DNA from: Xanthomonas sp. 10-10
Lineage (GTDB): Bacteria; Pseudomonadota; Gammaproteobacteria; Xanthomonadales; Xanthomonadaceae
Length of the DNA: 64,000 bases
Assembly: GCF_040182365.1 (NCBI RefSeq)
Contig: NZ_CP144460.1
Coordinates: 4,030,001 to 4,094,000, forward strand
Direction of reading: 5' to 3'
Below are positions 25,683-35,921 of this stretch, piece after piece; position 1 is the stretch's first letter; each line of letters opens with the position of its first letter. The notes below the pieces were generated by a model, which was given only the letters and a program-made list of their open reading frames with translations, was not told the DNA's origin and ran no database searches. The translations under genes were made by a program, and so were the position numbers.

Positions 25683-26155
25683 AGACGTTCTCAAAAAAAT
25701 CAGCGCAGCTGCTACGCGACTGGGTACAGCACTGAGCGCAGCGACAAATCGTCGTCGGCATGCATCGGATGCAGGTGACTGGCGTGCCGGATCGGGAGTG
25801 TACGCATGGCGCATGGCAAAGCCGATTACTGCCGCAGGAAACCGGGCCACGCACAGCTGCTTGGCAGCGCCCGGGATCGCTCCAAATGCGTAGCACAGGC
25901 ACCATGCGCATGTGCACGCCGGCGCGACCGCCCCTTCCACGAATTTGGGGCGATTCTTGCTCAAAATTCGAGCGATTCTTGGATCGCTGTGTCTAACGCG
26001 GATGCGCAAACAAGGCCGCCGGCATCGGTAGCAACACCGGCGAGCGCGCTCTATCGATACGTCAACTGCATGGCATGCCGCTGGCGGGCGTCATGCCATG
26101 CGAAGGTCCGTACCCCTCATACAGCCGTAGCGTCCCGGCATCGATGCCGCATGTG
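25683..26155. other. Gene-free gap with direct and inverted repeats
   Basis: GCGATTCTTG occurs exactly at 25950-25959 and 25972-25981, and CGAATTT (25940-25946) faces AAATTCG (25963-25969). This AT-richer patch is 260-300 bp upstream of the gene ending at 25011. I see no ORF with good support. Confidence 0.35.
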
Positions 26156-26677
26156 TCACTGGCAGGCCTTGCCTTCCATCGTCTGCTGCGCGGCGAACAT
26201 TGGCACCTGCGGGATCTTGCCGGCAGCGGCCTGTTGCTTGGCATCTTCCAGGTAGATGCGTGACTGGCCTTGCCCGTCGAGCTGCGGCTTGGCATCCACC
26301 GGCTTGCGCCACACGCGCACGACCGCCTGTTGACTTGGGCAGGCTGCGCTTGGGACGCGGATCACGTCGTTGAAGATCCAGCCCGACGCGACACTGGGCG
26401 CCGCCTTGGCGTAGTCCACAACGCGCGCGCGCGGCTGACAGGTGGGGCTGCTGCGCACTACCGAAAACGTATAGGGCTGTGCAGCATTGCCGGTGAACAC
26501 ACCTTCCAGGCGTGCACAGGCTTCTGGAATCTGCCGCAAGGTGTGCACCGCACCAACGGCTTGCGCGGTACCAGCCGGGCGGGCCTTCAACTCTGGCGTT
26601 GGCTCTGCAGCGCACGCGCTGCCGGTGAGCAGCATGGCCAGCACAGCGGCGTACCTGGACGCGGCATCGTTCGACAT
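26156..26677 (-). CDS. Conserved-type secreted protein, function unknown
   Basis: The 173-residue protein has a signal peptide (SRYAAVLAMLLTGSACA, cut about after CAA) and AGGAG six bases before its ATG. The cysteine does not form a proper lipobox (GSAC), so I predict a soluble periplasmic protein. The mature part has four cysteines, in EACARL, SPTCQP, AACPSQ and the terminal KACQ, compatible with two disulfides. I do not recognise the fold. It is divergent from hppA across 250 bp. Confidence 0.65.
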   Translation of the reverse strand: MSNDAASRYAAVLAMLLTGSACAAEPTPELKARPAGTAQAVGAVHTLRQIPEACARLEGVFTGNAAQPYTFSVVRSSPTCQPRARVVDYAKAAPSVASGWIFNDVIRVPSAACPSQQAVVRVWRKPVDAKPQLDGQGQSRIYLEDAKQQAAAGKIPQVPMFAAQQTMEGKACQ

Positions 26678-26928
26678 AAGTTACTCCTGGATCGGCTCGA
26701 TCACGTTGGCCGCAGGCTGTCATGTCGCGACTGAACGACGCGCCAAAGCCGCGGTGGTGGCACCCCTGCAAGCCGCGGCGCATACTCGGCCGCGATCCGG
26801 CCATCATGAACATCGCGACGCGCATTACGGCCCTTGGGCCGTCGAGACCGTATTCGCACCCCACTCGTTGCGTGCGCCGCCCTTGGTTCATCCCGACCGG
26901 ATGGACATCCATTCTCTTGGGAGGGGTC

Positions 26929-28956
26929 ATGCTGGAACACTACGGGTTAGGGCTTGCGTTGGGCTGCGCGGTATTGGCAATTTTGTACGGGATCGTCTCG
27001 GCGCGCTGGGTGGTCGCGCAACCGAGCGGCAACGCACGCATGCAGGAGATCGCAGCGGCGATCCAGGAAGGGGCGCGCGCATATCTCAATCGGCAGTACC
27101 TCACGATTTCGATCGCTGGCGGCGTGCTGTTCGTCTTGGTCGGACTATTCCTGAGCTGGTACACGGCGATCGGCTTCGCGCTCGGCGCGGTCCTGTCGGG
27201 CCTGGCTGGCTATATCGGCATGAACGTCTCGGTGCGCGCCAATGTGCGCACCGCGGAGGCCGCACGGCACGGCATCGGCCGCGCGATGGATGTCGCGTTC
27301 CGCGGTGGCGCGATCACCGGCATGCTGGTGGTGGGCCTGGGGTTGCTGGGGGTGGCCGGCTACTACGCAGTGCTGCAGGCCTTGGGGCTGCCGCTGGAGC
27401 AGAACCTGCACGCACTGGTCGGCCTGGCGTTCGGCTCCTCGCTGATCTCGATCTTCGCGCGCCTGGGTGGCGGCATTTTCACCAAGGGGGCGGATGTAGG
27501 GGCAGACCTGGTCGGCAAGGTAGAGGCCGGCATTCCCGAAGACGACCCGCGCAATCCTGCAGTGATTGCCGACAATGTAGGCGACAACGTGGGCGACTGC
27601 GCCGGCATGGCAGCGGATCTGTTCGAGACCTATGCGGTGACCGTGATCGCCACGATGCTGCTCGGCAGCCTGACCCTGGCCGAGACCGGGCCGCATGCCG
27701 TGCTGTATCCGCTGGTGTTGGGCGGCGTGTCGATCATCGCCTCGATCGTGGGCGCGGCTTTCGTCAAGGTCAAAGCAGGCGGCTCGATCATGGGGGCGCT
27801 CTACAAGGGCGTGATCGTTTCCGGCGTGCTGGCTGCGCTGGCCTATTGGCCGATTACCCAGAGCCTGATGCGCGACAACAGCCATGGCGCCGCCTCGCTT
27901 TATGCCTGCGCCTTGATCGGCCTGGTGCTCACCGGCCTGATCGTGTGGATCACCGAGTACTACACCGGCACCCGATACGCGCCGGTGCAGCATGTTGCCT
28001 CTGCCAGCACGACCGGACACGGCACCAACATCATTGCCGGCCTGGGCATCTCGATGAAGTCCACGGCGCTGCCGGTGATTGCGGTCTGTGCAGCGATCTG
28101 GGGCGCGTTCCATTTCGGCGGCCTGTACGGCATCGCGATCGCTGCCACGGCAATGCTGTCGATGGCCGGCATGATCGTGGCGCTGGACGCCTATGGCCCG
28201 ATCACCGACAACGCCGGTGGCATCGCCGAGATGGCCGAACTGCCACCGGAAGTCCGCGCGATCACCGACCCGCTGGATGCGGTCGGCAACACCACCAAGG
28301 CGGTCACCAAAGGCTACGCGATCGGCTCGGCCGCACTGGCGGCATTGGTGCTGTTCGCCGACTACACCCACAACCTGCAGGCGGCCCATCCCACCGAGGT
28401 CTTCGCCTTCGATCTGTCCGACCACACGGTGATCATCGGTCTATTGATCGGCGGCCTGATCCCTTACCTGTTCGGCGCAATGGCGATGGAGGCGGTGGGC
28501 CGCGCGGCCGGCGCGGTGGTCGAAGAGGTCCGCCGTCAGTTCCACGAGATCCCCGGCATCATGGCCGGTACCGCCAAGCCGCAATACGACCGCGCGGTGG
28601 ACATGCTGACCCGCTCGGCGATTCGCGAAATGATCGTGCCCTCCTTGTTGCCGGTCGTGGTCCCGATCGTGGTCGGGCTGCTGCTGGGGCCACGCGCCCT
28701 GGGCGGCTTGCTGATCGGCACCATTGTCACCGGACTGTTCCTGGCCATTTCGATGACCACCGGTGGCGGGGCCTGGGACAACGCCAAGAAGTACATCGAA
28801 GACGGGCACTTCGGCGGCAAGGGCAGCGAAGCGCACAAGGCGGCAATCACCGGCGACACCGTAGGCGACCCGTACAAGGACACCGCCGGGCCGGCGATCA
28901 ATCCGTTGATCAAGATCATCAACATCGTGGCGCTGCTGCTGGTACCGCTGTTGTAG
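26929..28956 (+). CDS. hppA: Membrane-bound proton-translocating pyrophosphatase, K+-independent
   Basis: The 675-residue, roughly 16-helix enzyme pumps H+ using PPi hydrolysis. The catalytic loop [20 protein letters not shown] followed by [25 protein letters not shown] is intact, as are [16 protein letters not shown] and the C-terminal [22 protein letters not shown]. The segment [15 protein letters not shown] has lysine where K+-dependent enzymes have alanine, so it should be K+-independent. The start is ATG 26929 after GGGAGGGG; the open frame upstream is not coding. Near pfp and ppa it points to active pyrophosphate metabolism. A 10-bp hairpin past the stop may end the transcript. Confidence 0.96.
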   Translation: MLEHYGLGLALGCAVLAILYGIVSARWVVAQPSGNARMQEIAAAIQEGARAYLNRQYLTISIAGGVLFVLVGLFLSWYTAIGFALGAVLSGLAGYIGMNVSVRANVRTAEAARHGIGRAMDVAFRGGAITGMLVVGLGLLGVAGYYAVLQALGLPLEQNLHALVGLAFGSSLISIFARLGGGIFTKGADVGADLVGKVEAGIPEDDPRNPAVIADNVGDNVGDCAGMAADLFETYAVTVIATMLLGSLTLAETGPHAVLYPLVLGGVSIIASIVGAAFVKVKAGGSIMGALYKGVIVSGVLAALAYWPITQSLMRDNSHGAASLYACALIGLVLTGLIVWITEYYTGTRYAPVQHVASASTTGHGTNIIAGLGISMKSTALPVIAVCAAIWGAFHFGGLYGIAIAATAMLSMAGMIVALDAYGPITDNAGGIAEMAELPPEVRAITDPLDAVGNTTKAVTKGYAIGSAALAALVLFADYTHNLQAAHPTEVFAFDLSDHTVIIGLLIGGLIPYLFGAMAMEAVGRAAGAVVEEVRRQFHEIPGIMAGTAKPQYDRAVDMLTRSAIREMIVPSLLPVVVPIVVGLLLGPRALGGLLIGTIVTGLFLAISMTTGGGAWDNAKKYIEDGHFGGKGSEAHKAAITGDTVGDPYKDTAGPAINPLIKIINIVALLLVPLL

Positions 28957-28981
28957 CCAGGCATGGCCGCATGGATCTGGC

Positions 28982-29005
28982 ACCTGCGGCCGTGCGGCCG
29001 CAGGT
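28982..29005 (+). terminator. Hairpin downstream of hppA
   Basis: ACCTGCGGCC (28982-28991) and GGCCGCAGGT (28996-29005) form a perfect 10-bp stem with loop GTGC, 25 bases past the stop. There is no T-run. Confidence 0.5.
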
Positions 29006-29155
29006 ACTGGAGGCGGGACTGCCTAAGGCGTCGGGCGAGGCGACCGCCAGTGCCTTCTCAGCGACCGGCATCACCGGCGATCGGGCGCTCCCGCGACGCT
29101 GCCAAGGCGCACAACGGTGACGACGGGGCAGGCAACTGCCCCGGCCCGGCATCAC

Positions 29156-29638
29156 TCAAAGACAGCCGATCAAGCCGTCGTAGATCGGCGGCGCGCCGCC
29201 CGGCAGCGGTTCGAACAAAGGGTTGGTCACTGCCAGTACGCGGTACATCTCGTCCAGGCGGGTACCGGCTTTCAGCGGTGCGGTGCAGCGCCAGACGCGG
29301 CTGTCCGAGCGCAGGTAACCGCTGCGGGGATCCACGCTCACCTCGCTGGCACCGAAGGTCCAGATGCAGCTGCGCACTACGCCGGTGACGCGGTGGACCG
29401 AGCAGCGAAAGCGCAGCGGCTGGTAATCGCTGAATTCGCCTCCGCAGAATGTATCGCCGCAGATGTTGTCGAAATCGCGGTCCAGCCGCTGCTCCAGATC
29501 GATGAAGGCCTCCCAGCCCTCGGCATTGGCCGGCCAGTCGACCGCGTCCACGTAGGTCGGCGGTGGCGTTGCGGCAGCGGCCGCCTGGGTGGTGAGGGAG
29601 AGCAGCAGTACGACGAGCAAGCGTGCGAGTCTGGACAT
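29156..29638 (-). CDS. Secreted cysteine-containing protein, function unknown
   Basis: The 160-residue protein starts at ATG 29638 (MSRLARLLVVLLLSLTTQAA, signal cut about after AAAA). The mature chain has six cysteines (NICGDTFCGG, LRFRCSV, RSCIW, VWRCT, IGCL), consistent with three disulfides in the periplasm. Phrases such as VDPRSGYLRSDSRVWRC look like a small beta-rich fold. I cannot name a family. Divergent from ppa; 29639-29834 holds both promoters. Confidence 0.65.
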   Translation of the reverse strand: MSRLARLLVVLLLSLTTQAAAAATPPPTYVDAVDWPANAEGWEAFIDLEQRLDRDFDNICGDTFCGGEFSDYQPLRFRCSVHRVTGVVRSCIWTFGASEVSVDPRSGYLRSDSRVWRCTAPLKAGTRLDEMYRVLAVTNPLFEPLPGGAPPIYDGLIGCL

Positions 29639-29834
29639 GACCTTTCCCGAGCAGTGGATGAGTCTGCAGCGTGCGCCGCGTCCCTGCCCACCACGATCAG
29701 CCGGCCGCCCGTTATGAATGCAGGCTATGCCGCATCCGGCCCTCAGAAGATTGCCCATTCAGTGTCGCTGCAGCGCAACAGCCGAACGCGTAGAATCGCG
29801 CTCCACACACTGCTGACGCCTCGGAGCTACCCGC

Positions 29835-30371
29835 ATGGGCCTTGAACTGGTCACCTCTGGCAAGAATCTGCCGGAAGAAATCAACGTCGTCATCGAAATC
29901 CCCAAGGATTCCGAGCCGGTCAAGTACGAAGTGGACAAGGCCAGCGGTGCGATCTTCGTCGACCGCATCCTGTCGACCCCGATGCGTTACCCCTGCAACT
30001 ACGGCTACGTGCCCAACACCCTGTGCGGCGATGGCGACCCGGCCGACGTGCTGGTGGTCCTGCCGCTGCCGCTGGTCCCGGGCTCGGTGGTGCGCTGCCG
30101 TCCGGTCGGCGTGCTGCGCATGAGCGACGAGGCAGGCAGCGACGAAAAGATCCTGGCGGTGCCGATCGAGAAGATCTTCTCCGGCTACGCGCACATCGAG
30201 GATATCAACCAGGTGTCCAGCCACTGGATGGAGCGCATCGGTCACTTCTTCGAGCATTACAAGGACCTGGAGAAGGGCAAGTGGGTCAAGCTCGACGGCT
30301 GGGGCGGCGCGGCCGAGGCCAAGCGCATTCTGGTCGAGTCGGTGGAACGCTATAATTCCGACGCGCCCTGA
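29835..30371 (+). CDS. ppa: Soluble inorganic pyrophosphatase, family I
   Basis: The 178-residue enzyme hydrolyses PPi to two phosphates in the cytoplasm. The signature [10 protein letters not shown] binds the metal ions; [26 protein letters not shown] and [13 protein letters not shown] are the other family blocks. The length is the usual one for bacterial family I hexamers. It coexists with hppA and a PPi-dependent phosphofructokinase, so PPi is drawn on by three routes. A perfect 12-bp hairpin follows the gene. Confidence 0.97.
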   Translation: MGLELVTSGKNLPEEINVVIEIPKDSEPVKYEVDKASGAIFVDRILSTPMRYPCNYGYVPNTLCGDGDPADVLVVLPLPLVPGSVVRCRPVGVLRMSDEAGSDEKILAVPIEKIFSGYAHIEDINQVSSHWMERIGHFFEHYKDLEKGKWVKLDGWGGAAEAKRILVESVERYNSDAP

Positions 30372-30408
30372 GCCGTTGGCCGTAACACTGCTTCGCAGGT
30401 GCGGAGCG

Positions 30409-30439
30409 ACCGGGATCACGCTTTTGCCGTGATCCCGGT
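30409..30439 (+). terminator. Hairpin between ppa and HDOD gene
   Basis: ACCGGGATCACG (30409-30420) pairs perfectly with CGTGATCCCGGT (30428-30439), loop CTTTTGC. No T-run follows, so read-through to the next gene is possible. Confidence 0.5.
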
Positions 30440-30518
30440 GACCGCCGTCGGTAGATTGGGTACATTGCCGAGCTGCGTTTGGCCGGCGCCCGCCGTCGGT
30501 GACTTCTGGGGAAGTGTC

Positions 30519-31634
30519 TTGCGTATTCTGTTTGTTGGGGACGAAGCCAGTCTTCCGTCCGACCTTGTCGAGTACGTCGCCGATCTCGGCGACCAGTGGC
30601 AGGCGCAGCAGGTGGCCGATGGAAATTCGGCGATCGAAGCTGCCGCGCTGTCGCCCTTCGACGCGGTCATCGTTGCCCCGGTGTTGCCGGACCTGACTGC
30701 CGCCACGTTGCTGGGGCAGATCCGCACGCTGCGCCCGGACACCATTCGCATCGCGCTGATCGATGCCCAGGACGGCCAGCGCACGCCGCCGGCCCGCATC
30801 ATCGGCGTGGCGCACCGTTTCCTGCCGATGCCGCTGGCGCCGGAAGTATTGCTCGAAGCCGTCACCAGCCTGGAAGAACTGCGCGACCTGCTCAGCAATC
30901 CACGCCTGCGCGCGGCCATCGGACGCATCGAAAAACTGCCCTCGCCACCGCATCTGTATCTGAGCCTGATGCACGCCCTGGAAGAAGACGATGGCGCCGA
31001 TGCGGCCGACATCGCCAAGCTCATCGCCGGCGACCCGGCGATCGCGGCCAAGGTGCTGCAGCTGTGCAATTCGGCGTTCTTTTCCGGCGGACGCAGCATC
31101 ACCGACCTGCGCACGGCGGTAACCCGCCTGGGCGTGGCGACGCTGCGCGACCTGGTACTGGCCAGCGAAGTCTTCTCGGTGCAGACCCTGACCCCGGCCG
31201 AGCGTAGCGCGATGCAGCGCCGCGCCCTGCTGTCGTCGCGGCTGGCGGCGAAAGTGTTGCCGCCCACCAGCGCCGAACTCGGCTCCACCGCCGCCTTGCT
31301 GGCCGATATCGGGCTGCTGTTGCCGGGCGTACGCGACGAGCGCGAGCCGCCTGCCGAAGGCGGCGACGAGCGGCTGGGCCACACCGAAGCCGGCGCGTAT
31401 CTGCTTGGTCTGTGGGGCCTGCCGATGCCGATCATCGAGGCGGTGGCGTTCCATCGCCATCCGCAGCGCTCCAGCCTGCGCAGCTTCTGGGTGACCGGCG
31501 CGGTGCATGTCGCCACGGCACTGGCCAGCGGCGAAACCGTGGACGAAGAGTACCTGTCCAAGGTCGGCGTGATCTCCCGCCTGCCGACCTGGCGCGAGCA
31601 GGCCGACACCTTGCTCGGCCTTGCCGAGGCTTGA
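30519..31634 (+). CDS. HDOD-domain protein with receiver-like N-terminus
   Basis: About 371 residues. The N-terminal 120 residues fold like a response-regulator receiver (RILFVGDEASLPSDLVEYV, DAVIVAPVLPDLTA, RFLPMPLAPEVLLEAV), but the usual Asp-Lys phosphorylation set is not clear, so phospho-signalling is doubtful. Residues about 130-330 are an HDOD domain (KLPSPPHLYLSLMHAL, DPAIAAKVLQLCNSAFF, AVTRLGVATLRDLVLASEVF), common in signalling and nucleotide-second-messenger proteins. I choose TTG 30519 because GGGGAAG lies just upstream and the protein then begins MRILFVGDEA. A strong intrinsic terminator follows. Confidence 0.85.
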   Translation: MRILFVGDEASLPSDLVEYVADLGDQWQAQQVADGNSAIEAAALSPFDAVIVAPVLPDLTAATLLGQIRTLRPDTIRIALIDAQDGQRTPPARIIGVAHRFLPMPLAPEVLLEAVTSLEELRDLLSNPRLRAAIGRIEKLPSPPHLYLSLMHALEEDDGADAADIAKLIAGDPAIAAKVLQLCNSAFFSGGRSITDLRTAVTRLGVATLRDLVLASEVFSVQTLTPAERSAMQRRALLSSRLAAKVLPPTSAELGSTAALLADIGLLLPGVRDEREPPAEGGDERLGHTEAGAYLLGLWGLPMPIIEAVAFHRHPQRSSLRSFWVTGAVHVATALASGETVDEEYLSKVGVISRLPTWREQADTLLGLAEA

Positions 31635-31666
31635 GCGGCGGCCGTCAGGGGCAACGATTGCGGTAG

Positions 31667-31698
31667 CAAAAAAGGCGCGATGGACTCGCGCCTTTTTC
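31667..31698. terminator. Bidirectional-looking intrinsic terminator after HDOD gene
   Basis: The A-run plus GGCGCGA (to 31680) faces TCGCGCC plus T-run (31686-31697), loop TGGAC. The + strand has five T after the stem, the minus strand six. Confidence 0.85.
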
Positions 31699-32039
31699 TT
31701 TGGCCCTTTGTAGCCGCGTCATGACGCGCGTGGGATGCGTGATAGGCGTTATTGGCGACCTGCAACGCGCAACGGGTTATCCGCAGCGGACGATCCGGAC
31801 CTGGAGACATCTGCGATCCGAGCCAGACCAAGGTTACGGCGATCGGACTCAAGACCCCGTAGCTGGGCAGTCGTAGACCACACACGCGTGTAAGGAGTCG
31901 TTTTTGTGGCATGCGCCTGCAGCTAGGCTCCGGCTCCAGTGCGTGCAGGTCGTTGTGGAGCGCGCCAGCTTTCCGGCGCTACACGGCCAACTTTGGCGAC
32001 ATGCACACACCGCGCATTGAACGCAGTCGACGACAGGCA

Positions 32040-32072
32040 TAAAAAAAGCGGGCCTTTCGGCCCGCTTCTTCT
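32040..32072 (-). terminator. Intrinsic terminator of the TonB receptor gene
   Basis: On the minus strand GCGGGCC-GAAA-GGCCCGC is followed by seven T, 20 bases past the receptor stop. The gap 31699-32039 between this and the previous terminator shows no gene. Confidence 0.88.
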
Positions 32073-32090
32073 TTCACGACGCTTCGATGA

Positions 32091-34979
32091 TCAGAAGCGC
32101 TGGTTGTACTGCACGAACAGGAAGCGGTCGTAGTCCAGCATCGGATCGATTGCCGCAGTGCTGCTGTTGGTGATCGAGTAGGTCACCGGCGGCTGCTTGT
32201 TCCAGATGTTGCGGGCACCAACGGTCACGCTGCCATCCCACGGAGCCTGCCAGGTGACGGAGACGTCCTGATAGGAGATCGAGCCCTTCTTGTTGGAGCC
32301 GGTACCGCCGCCCCAGCCCGGATTCGGGGTCTGGTAGTTCGGGTTGTTGCACTCGATGCCTGCCGCTGCATCCCAGCAGTAATCACGGAAACCGCCGTAG
32401 TAGCGCAGGTTCCAGTTGGCCGACAGCGAACCCAGCGACCAGTCCAGGCCCAAGGTGGCACGCACGCGCGGGAAGTTCCAGTAGCCGGCAGAGTTTGCCC
32501 ACTCGGCGCCAGCTTCTGCCTGCGACTTGTAGGTCGCCAGGTAGTTGGTGTCCAGGTTGACAGCGAACTTGCCGTACGCGGTTTCCGGCATGCGGTAACG
32601 CACACCGAAGTTGTAGCCTTCGGTTTCCAGACGACCCAGGTTGACGTTGCCGCGGCTCAGCGTGGTGACCTGGCCGGTGACCGCGTCGCGACTGTAGTCG
32701 GCGCAGTAGCTGGCCAGATTGTTGAGGTAGCAGTTGTTCAACACATCATTGGCCGTCAGCGCGGTGATGATGTTGGAGATCGAAATGCGGTACCAGTCCA
32801 GCGAGAAGTCCAGGCCCTGCACCCAATGCGGGCTGTACACCATGCCCACGGTGCGGGTGATGCTGTACTCCGGCTCCAGCTCTGCATTGCCCACGCCCGA
32901 ATTGAACGGCGCGTTGCCCTGCACGTCACGACGCGTGACCGGATTGCCGGCGCTGTCGGTCTGACGGAAACCCGCCGGCAGGCCTTCACCGGCGCAACGT
33001 GCCGCCACGCCTGCGTTGCCCAGCGAACCGAAGGTCGCATCGCACGGATCGGTGAAGGTATCGAACGTCTGCGAGCCGCCACCGAAGGTATCCGACAGCG
33101 TCGGCGCACGGAAACCGGTGCCGTAGGTGCCGCGCACCAGCAGGTCGTCGATCGGCTTCCAGGTGAAGCTGAACTTGCTGTTGGTGGTGTCGCCGAAGCG
33201 GCTGTAGTTGCTGTAACGCGCGGCCACGTCGAACGACAATTCCTTGGCGCCCGGCAGATCCTTCAGCACCGGAATCAACAGCTCCAGGTAGGCTTCGTTG
33301 GTCTGGTAGCGACCTTCGGTGGCCTGTGCAGCCAGGTCGGTGGTGTAACCGGCGCTGGACAGCTGATCGGGGTAGTCGTAGCCGCTGATTTCGCGGTGCT
33401 CGACGCCTGCGGCGAAGCCCAGCTCACCGGCCGGCAGATCGAACAGGCCACCGGTGATGTTGGCGGTCCACTGCTTGCTCAGGCTCTGCTGCGTGGATTG
33501 ACCCAGCGCGTTGATGTACTGCAGCGCGTTCGGCGTGGAGGCCGACGGGCCACCCAGGATGTTGAACGGGGTGCACTGGCCCAGCGCATTGCTGGTACCC
33601 AACGCGATCGGAGCCGCTGCGGTACCGCACTGCACCTGACCCTGTGCATTGAGGAACGACGGACCCAGTGCCTTCTGCAACGCCAGCAGGTTGATGTTGC
33701 CGCGCGAAACCTGGGTCACATCGTACTTGTTGTAGTTGAAGCCCACGTCCCAGTTCCAGCCGTGGCTGCCAACGTCGAACACGCCTTCCAGCGCCGCATC
33801 GAAGTGCAGGGTCTTGACGTTGCTTTCGGTGGTGCGCGGCAGTTCAACCGTACGACGGAACCAGCTGTCGATGTCCTGGCCGATCGGGTTGTAGTAGCTG
33901 CTGCCACTGATGGCCACCGGGAACTGCGGCTGCGACGAGGCCTGCAGCGGGTAGCCGGCGATCTGACGATTCGAGTCGCGCTCGGAGTACATCGCGGTCG
34001 ACTTGAAGGTCAGGCTGTCGGTCAGGTTGTAGCTGCCGGTGGTGAAGATCGACTTGTTGCGGCTGGACTGCTGCAACATCATCTGGTCGACGGAATTGAA
34101 GTAGTCGTCGGTGGTGATGTCGTTGTGGTAGTTGGCGATGTTGCGCGAATCCGCACCCACGCCACGGCCGTCGAACGAACCGGTGTGGTTGAGGATGTAG
34201 GTCTGGTCGTTTGCGGTGAAGCGGCCCCACGGGCCGGTTGCACTCAGACCATCTTCGATGTGGTTCGGGCCGGCCGAGTAACGGGTCAGCGTGCGATCCT
34301 TGGCCCACACCGGATCTTCGTTGGTGTAGTTGACGCCAAACACCAGCGAGGCCCGGTCGGTGGTGGTGCCGGCGGTAAAGGAGTACTGCTCCTTGGAACC
34401 GTCGCCACGACCGTTCTGGCCGAAGTACGCCGAGGCTTCTGCGCCGTCGTAGTTCTGGCGCAGGATGATGTTGACCACACCGGCCACGGCGTCGGAGCCG
34501 TAGATCGCCGAGGCACCGTCCTTCAGGACTTCGATGCGCTCGATCAGCGAGCTCGGGATGGTGGACATGTCGGTCAGGCCGTTCAGGCTGCTGGTCCAAC
34601 GCTTGCCGTTCACCAACACCAGGGTACGGTTCTCATTGAGGTTGTACAGGTTGACGTACTGGCCGCCCTGTTCCGGATCGGAGGTCAGCACGGCAGCCTT
34701 GCTGTAGGTCTGCGTACCGGCGATCGACAGGTTCTGGAGGATGTCGCCAACGCTGACCAGGCCGGACTTCTGGATGTCCTGCTGCGAGACGGTGAACACC
34801 GGCTGTGCGGTTTCGACGTCGACCGAGCGGATGCGCGAGCCGGTGATTTCGATGCGGTCCAGCGTCGTGGTCGACGGGGCGGACTGCTCTTGTGCATTGG
34901 CGGCGAAAGCCGGCGTCAACGCGATCGCAATACCGGCGGGCAACAGGCCCAGCCGCACTGCGGAGGTGCGAAGGTTCAT
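32091..34979 (-). CDS. Large TonB-dependent outer-membrane receptor
   Basis: A 962-residue protein. A signal peptide ends about AANAQEQ; the TonB-box/linker is IEITGSRIRSVDVETAQPV; the plug includes RIEVLKDGASAIYGSDAVAGVVNIILRQ, a hallmark of this receptor class; the barrel ends FVQYNQRF. ATG 34979 follows GGAGAG. Size and the plug phrase place it in the large-receptor class often used for plant-derived oligosaccharides or peptides in xanthomonads; the substrate is not shown by the sequence. The upstream AraC and CadC-like regulator genes, same strand, may control it. Confidence 0.92.
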   Translation of the reverse strand: MNLRTSAVRLGLLPAGIAIALTPAFAANAQEQSAPSTTTLDRIEITGSRIRSVDVETAQPVFTVSQQDIQKSGLVSVGDILQNLSIAGTQTYSKAAVLTSDPEQGGQYVNLYNLNENRTLVLVNGKRWTSSLNGLTDMSTIPSSLIERIEVLKDGASAIYGSDAVAGVVNIILRQNYDGAEASAYFGQNGRGDGSKEQYSFTAGTTTDRASLVFGVNYTNEDPVWAKDRTLTRYSAGPNHIEDGLSATGPWGRFTANDQTYILNHTGSFDGRGVGADSRNIANYHNDITTDDYFNSVDQMMLQQSSRNKSIFTTGSYNLTDSLTFKSTAMYSERDSNRQIAGYPLQASSQPQFPVAISGSSYYNPIGQDIDSWFRRTVELPRTTESNVKTLHFDAALEGVFDVGSHGWNWDVGFNYNKYDVTQVSRGNINLLALQKALGPSFLNAQGQVQCGTAAAPIALGTSNALGQCTPFNILGGPSASTPNALQYINALGQSTQQSLSKQWTANITGGLFDLPAGELGFAAGVEHREISGYDYPDQLSSAGYTTDLAAQATEGRYQTNEAYLELLIPVLKDLPGAKELSFDVAARYSNYSRFGDTTNSKFSFTWKPIDDLLVRGTYGTGFRAPTLSDTFGGGSQTFDTFTDPCDATFGSLGNAGVAARCAGEGLPAGFRQTDSAGNPVTRRDVQGNAPFNSGVGNAELEPEYSITRTVGMVYSPHWVQGLDFSLDWYRISISNIITALTANDVLNNCYLNNLASYCADYSRDAVTGQVTTLSRGNVNLGRLETEGYNFGVRYRMPETAYGKFAVNLDTNYLATYKSQAEAGAEWANSAGYWNFPRVRATLGLDWSLGSLSANWNLRYYGGFRDYCWDAAAGIECNNPNYQTPNPGWGGGTGSNKKGSISYQDVSVTWQAPWDGSVTVGARNIWNKQPPVTYSITNSSTAAIDPMLDYDRFLFVQYNQRF

Positions 34980-35027
34980 CAATCTCTCCAGGGTTCGTTA
35001 GTGGCGCGTTAAGCGCCCCCATGCAAA

Positions 35028-35921
35028 TTACGTTTGCGTGAACGCCATCGCTTTGCGCGTCACGTTCCGTGGCTTTGCCGAATCTGGCGGATTGGTCGTC
35101 TGGTCGCGATAACGCGATGCGGAGACGCCGAAACGCGCACGAAATGCGCGTGCGAAGCTGCAGCAGTTGTCGAATCCGCTGGCGGCCGCAACCTCACCGA
35201 TCATCATGGAGGTATCGCGCAGCAGATCCGAGGCCCGCTCCAGGCGCAAGCGTGCCGACAGCGCCTGCGGGCTTTCGTCGTACAGACTCTGGAATGTCTT
35301 GGACACATACCAGCTGGAGAAGTTGGTCAGCTGTGCCAGTTCGCTGATGCGCACCACACGGTCGCTGTTGCCTTCCAGATAGAGCCGGGCACGCTGCATG
35401 CGGCCGAATACCTGACGCCGGCGGCTGCGCGAGCGACCTGGACAGCGCTGCTCCTGCTCGACGAAGTCGCGCTGCATCGCGGCCAGATGCAGCAACAGCG
35501 GGCGCGCCGACGCGCTGCCGCTCTGCAACGCCGCACGGCGCCACAGCCGCAGCGCAATACGCAGGTCGCTGCGCGACAATTGGCTACGTCCCGGGTACAG
35601 CGTGGCGTCGGTCAACTCGGCCAACGACTGCAGGCTCCCGCCATCCAGGCTGACGCCAACACACAACGCGCTGCGATCCGCCTGCACGGTGGGATGCGAA
35701 TCCTTGTCGAAGGCGATCCAGTCGCCGGCACGCAGCCGGAAGCGGCCCTCCTTGGACTCCACCCAGGCACGGCCACGCAACTGCACCCATAAGGTGAATG
35801 TCGCAGCGGTGGTGCGAATGCTGCCCAGACGCGAGACCGCCAGACAGGTGGTCGATGTCGAATCGCTGGCACCGTCCAGGCACAGTGCGAGCCCGCGATC
35901 GGCAGTGATGACCTGTTGCAT
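35028..35921 (-). CDS. AraC-family transcriptional regulator
   Basis: A 297-residue regulator. The C-terminal 100 residues hold both helix-turn-helix units: RISELAQLTNFSSWYVSKTFQSL, then MIGEVAAASGFDNCCSFARAFRARFG..ASRYR, the AraC/XylS signature. The N-terminal 170 residues resemble a small cupin-like sensor (LWVQLRGRAWVESKEGRFRL, RAGDWIAFDKDSHP). The start is ATG 35921 after GGGGG. It lies only 48 bp from the large TonB receptor start and probably regulates it. A 16-bp sequence TTTGCCGAATCTGGCG occurs both inside its 3' coding end and just upstream of its start. Confidence 0.92.
   Translation of the reverse strand: MQQVITADRGLALCLDGASDSTSTTCLAVSRLGSIRTTAATFTLWVQLRGRAWVESKEGRFRLRAGDWIAFDKDSHPTVQADRSALCVGVSLDGGSLQSLAELTDATLYPGRSQLSRSDLRIALRLWRRAALQSGSASARPLLLHLAAMQRDFVEQEQRCPGRSRSRRRQVFGRMQRARLYLEGNSDRVVRISELAQLTNFSSWYVSKTFQSLYDESPQALSARLRLERASDLLRDTSMMIGEVAAASGFDNCCSFARAFRARFGVSASRYRDQTTNPPDSAKPRNVTRKAMAFTQT

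Noticed and set aside
27145-28425. 426-codon minus-strand frame
   Set aside because: Antisense of hppA, which has all family motifs.
29712-31508. 598-codon minus-strand frame
   Set aside because: Antisense of ppa and the HDOD gene.
32826-35012. 728-codon + strand frame
   Set aside because: Antisense of the TonB receptor.
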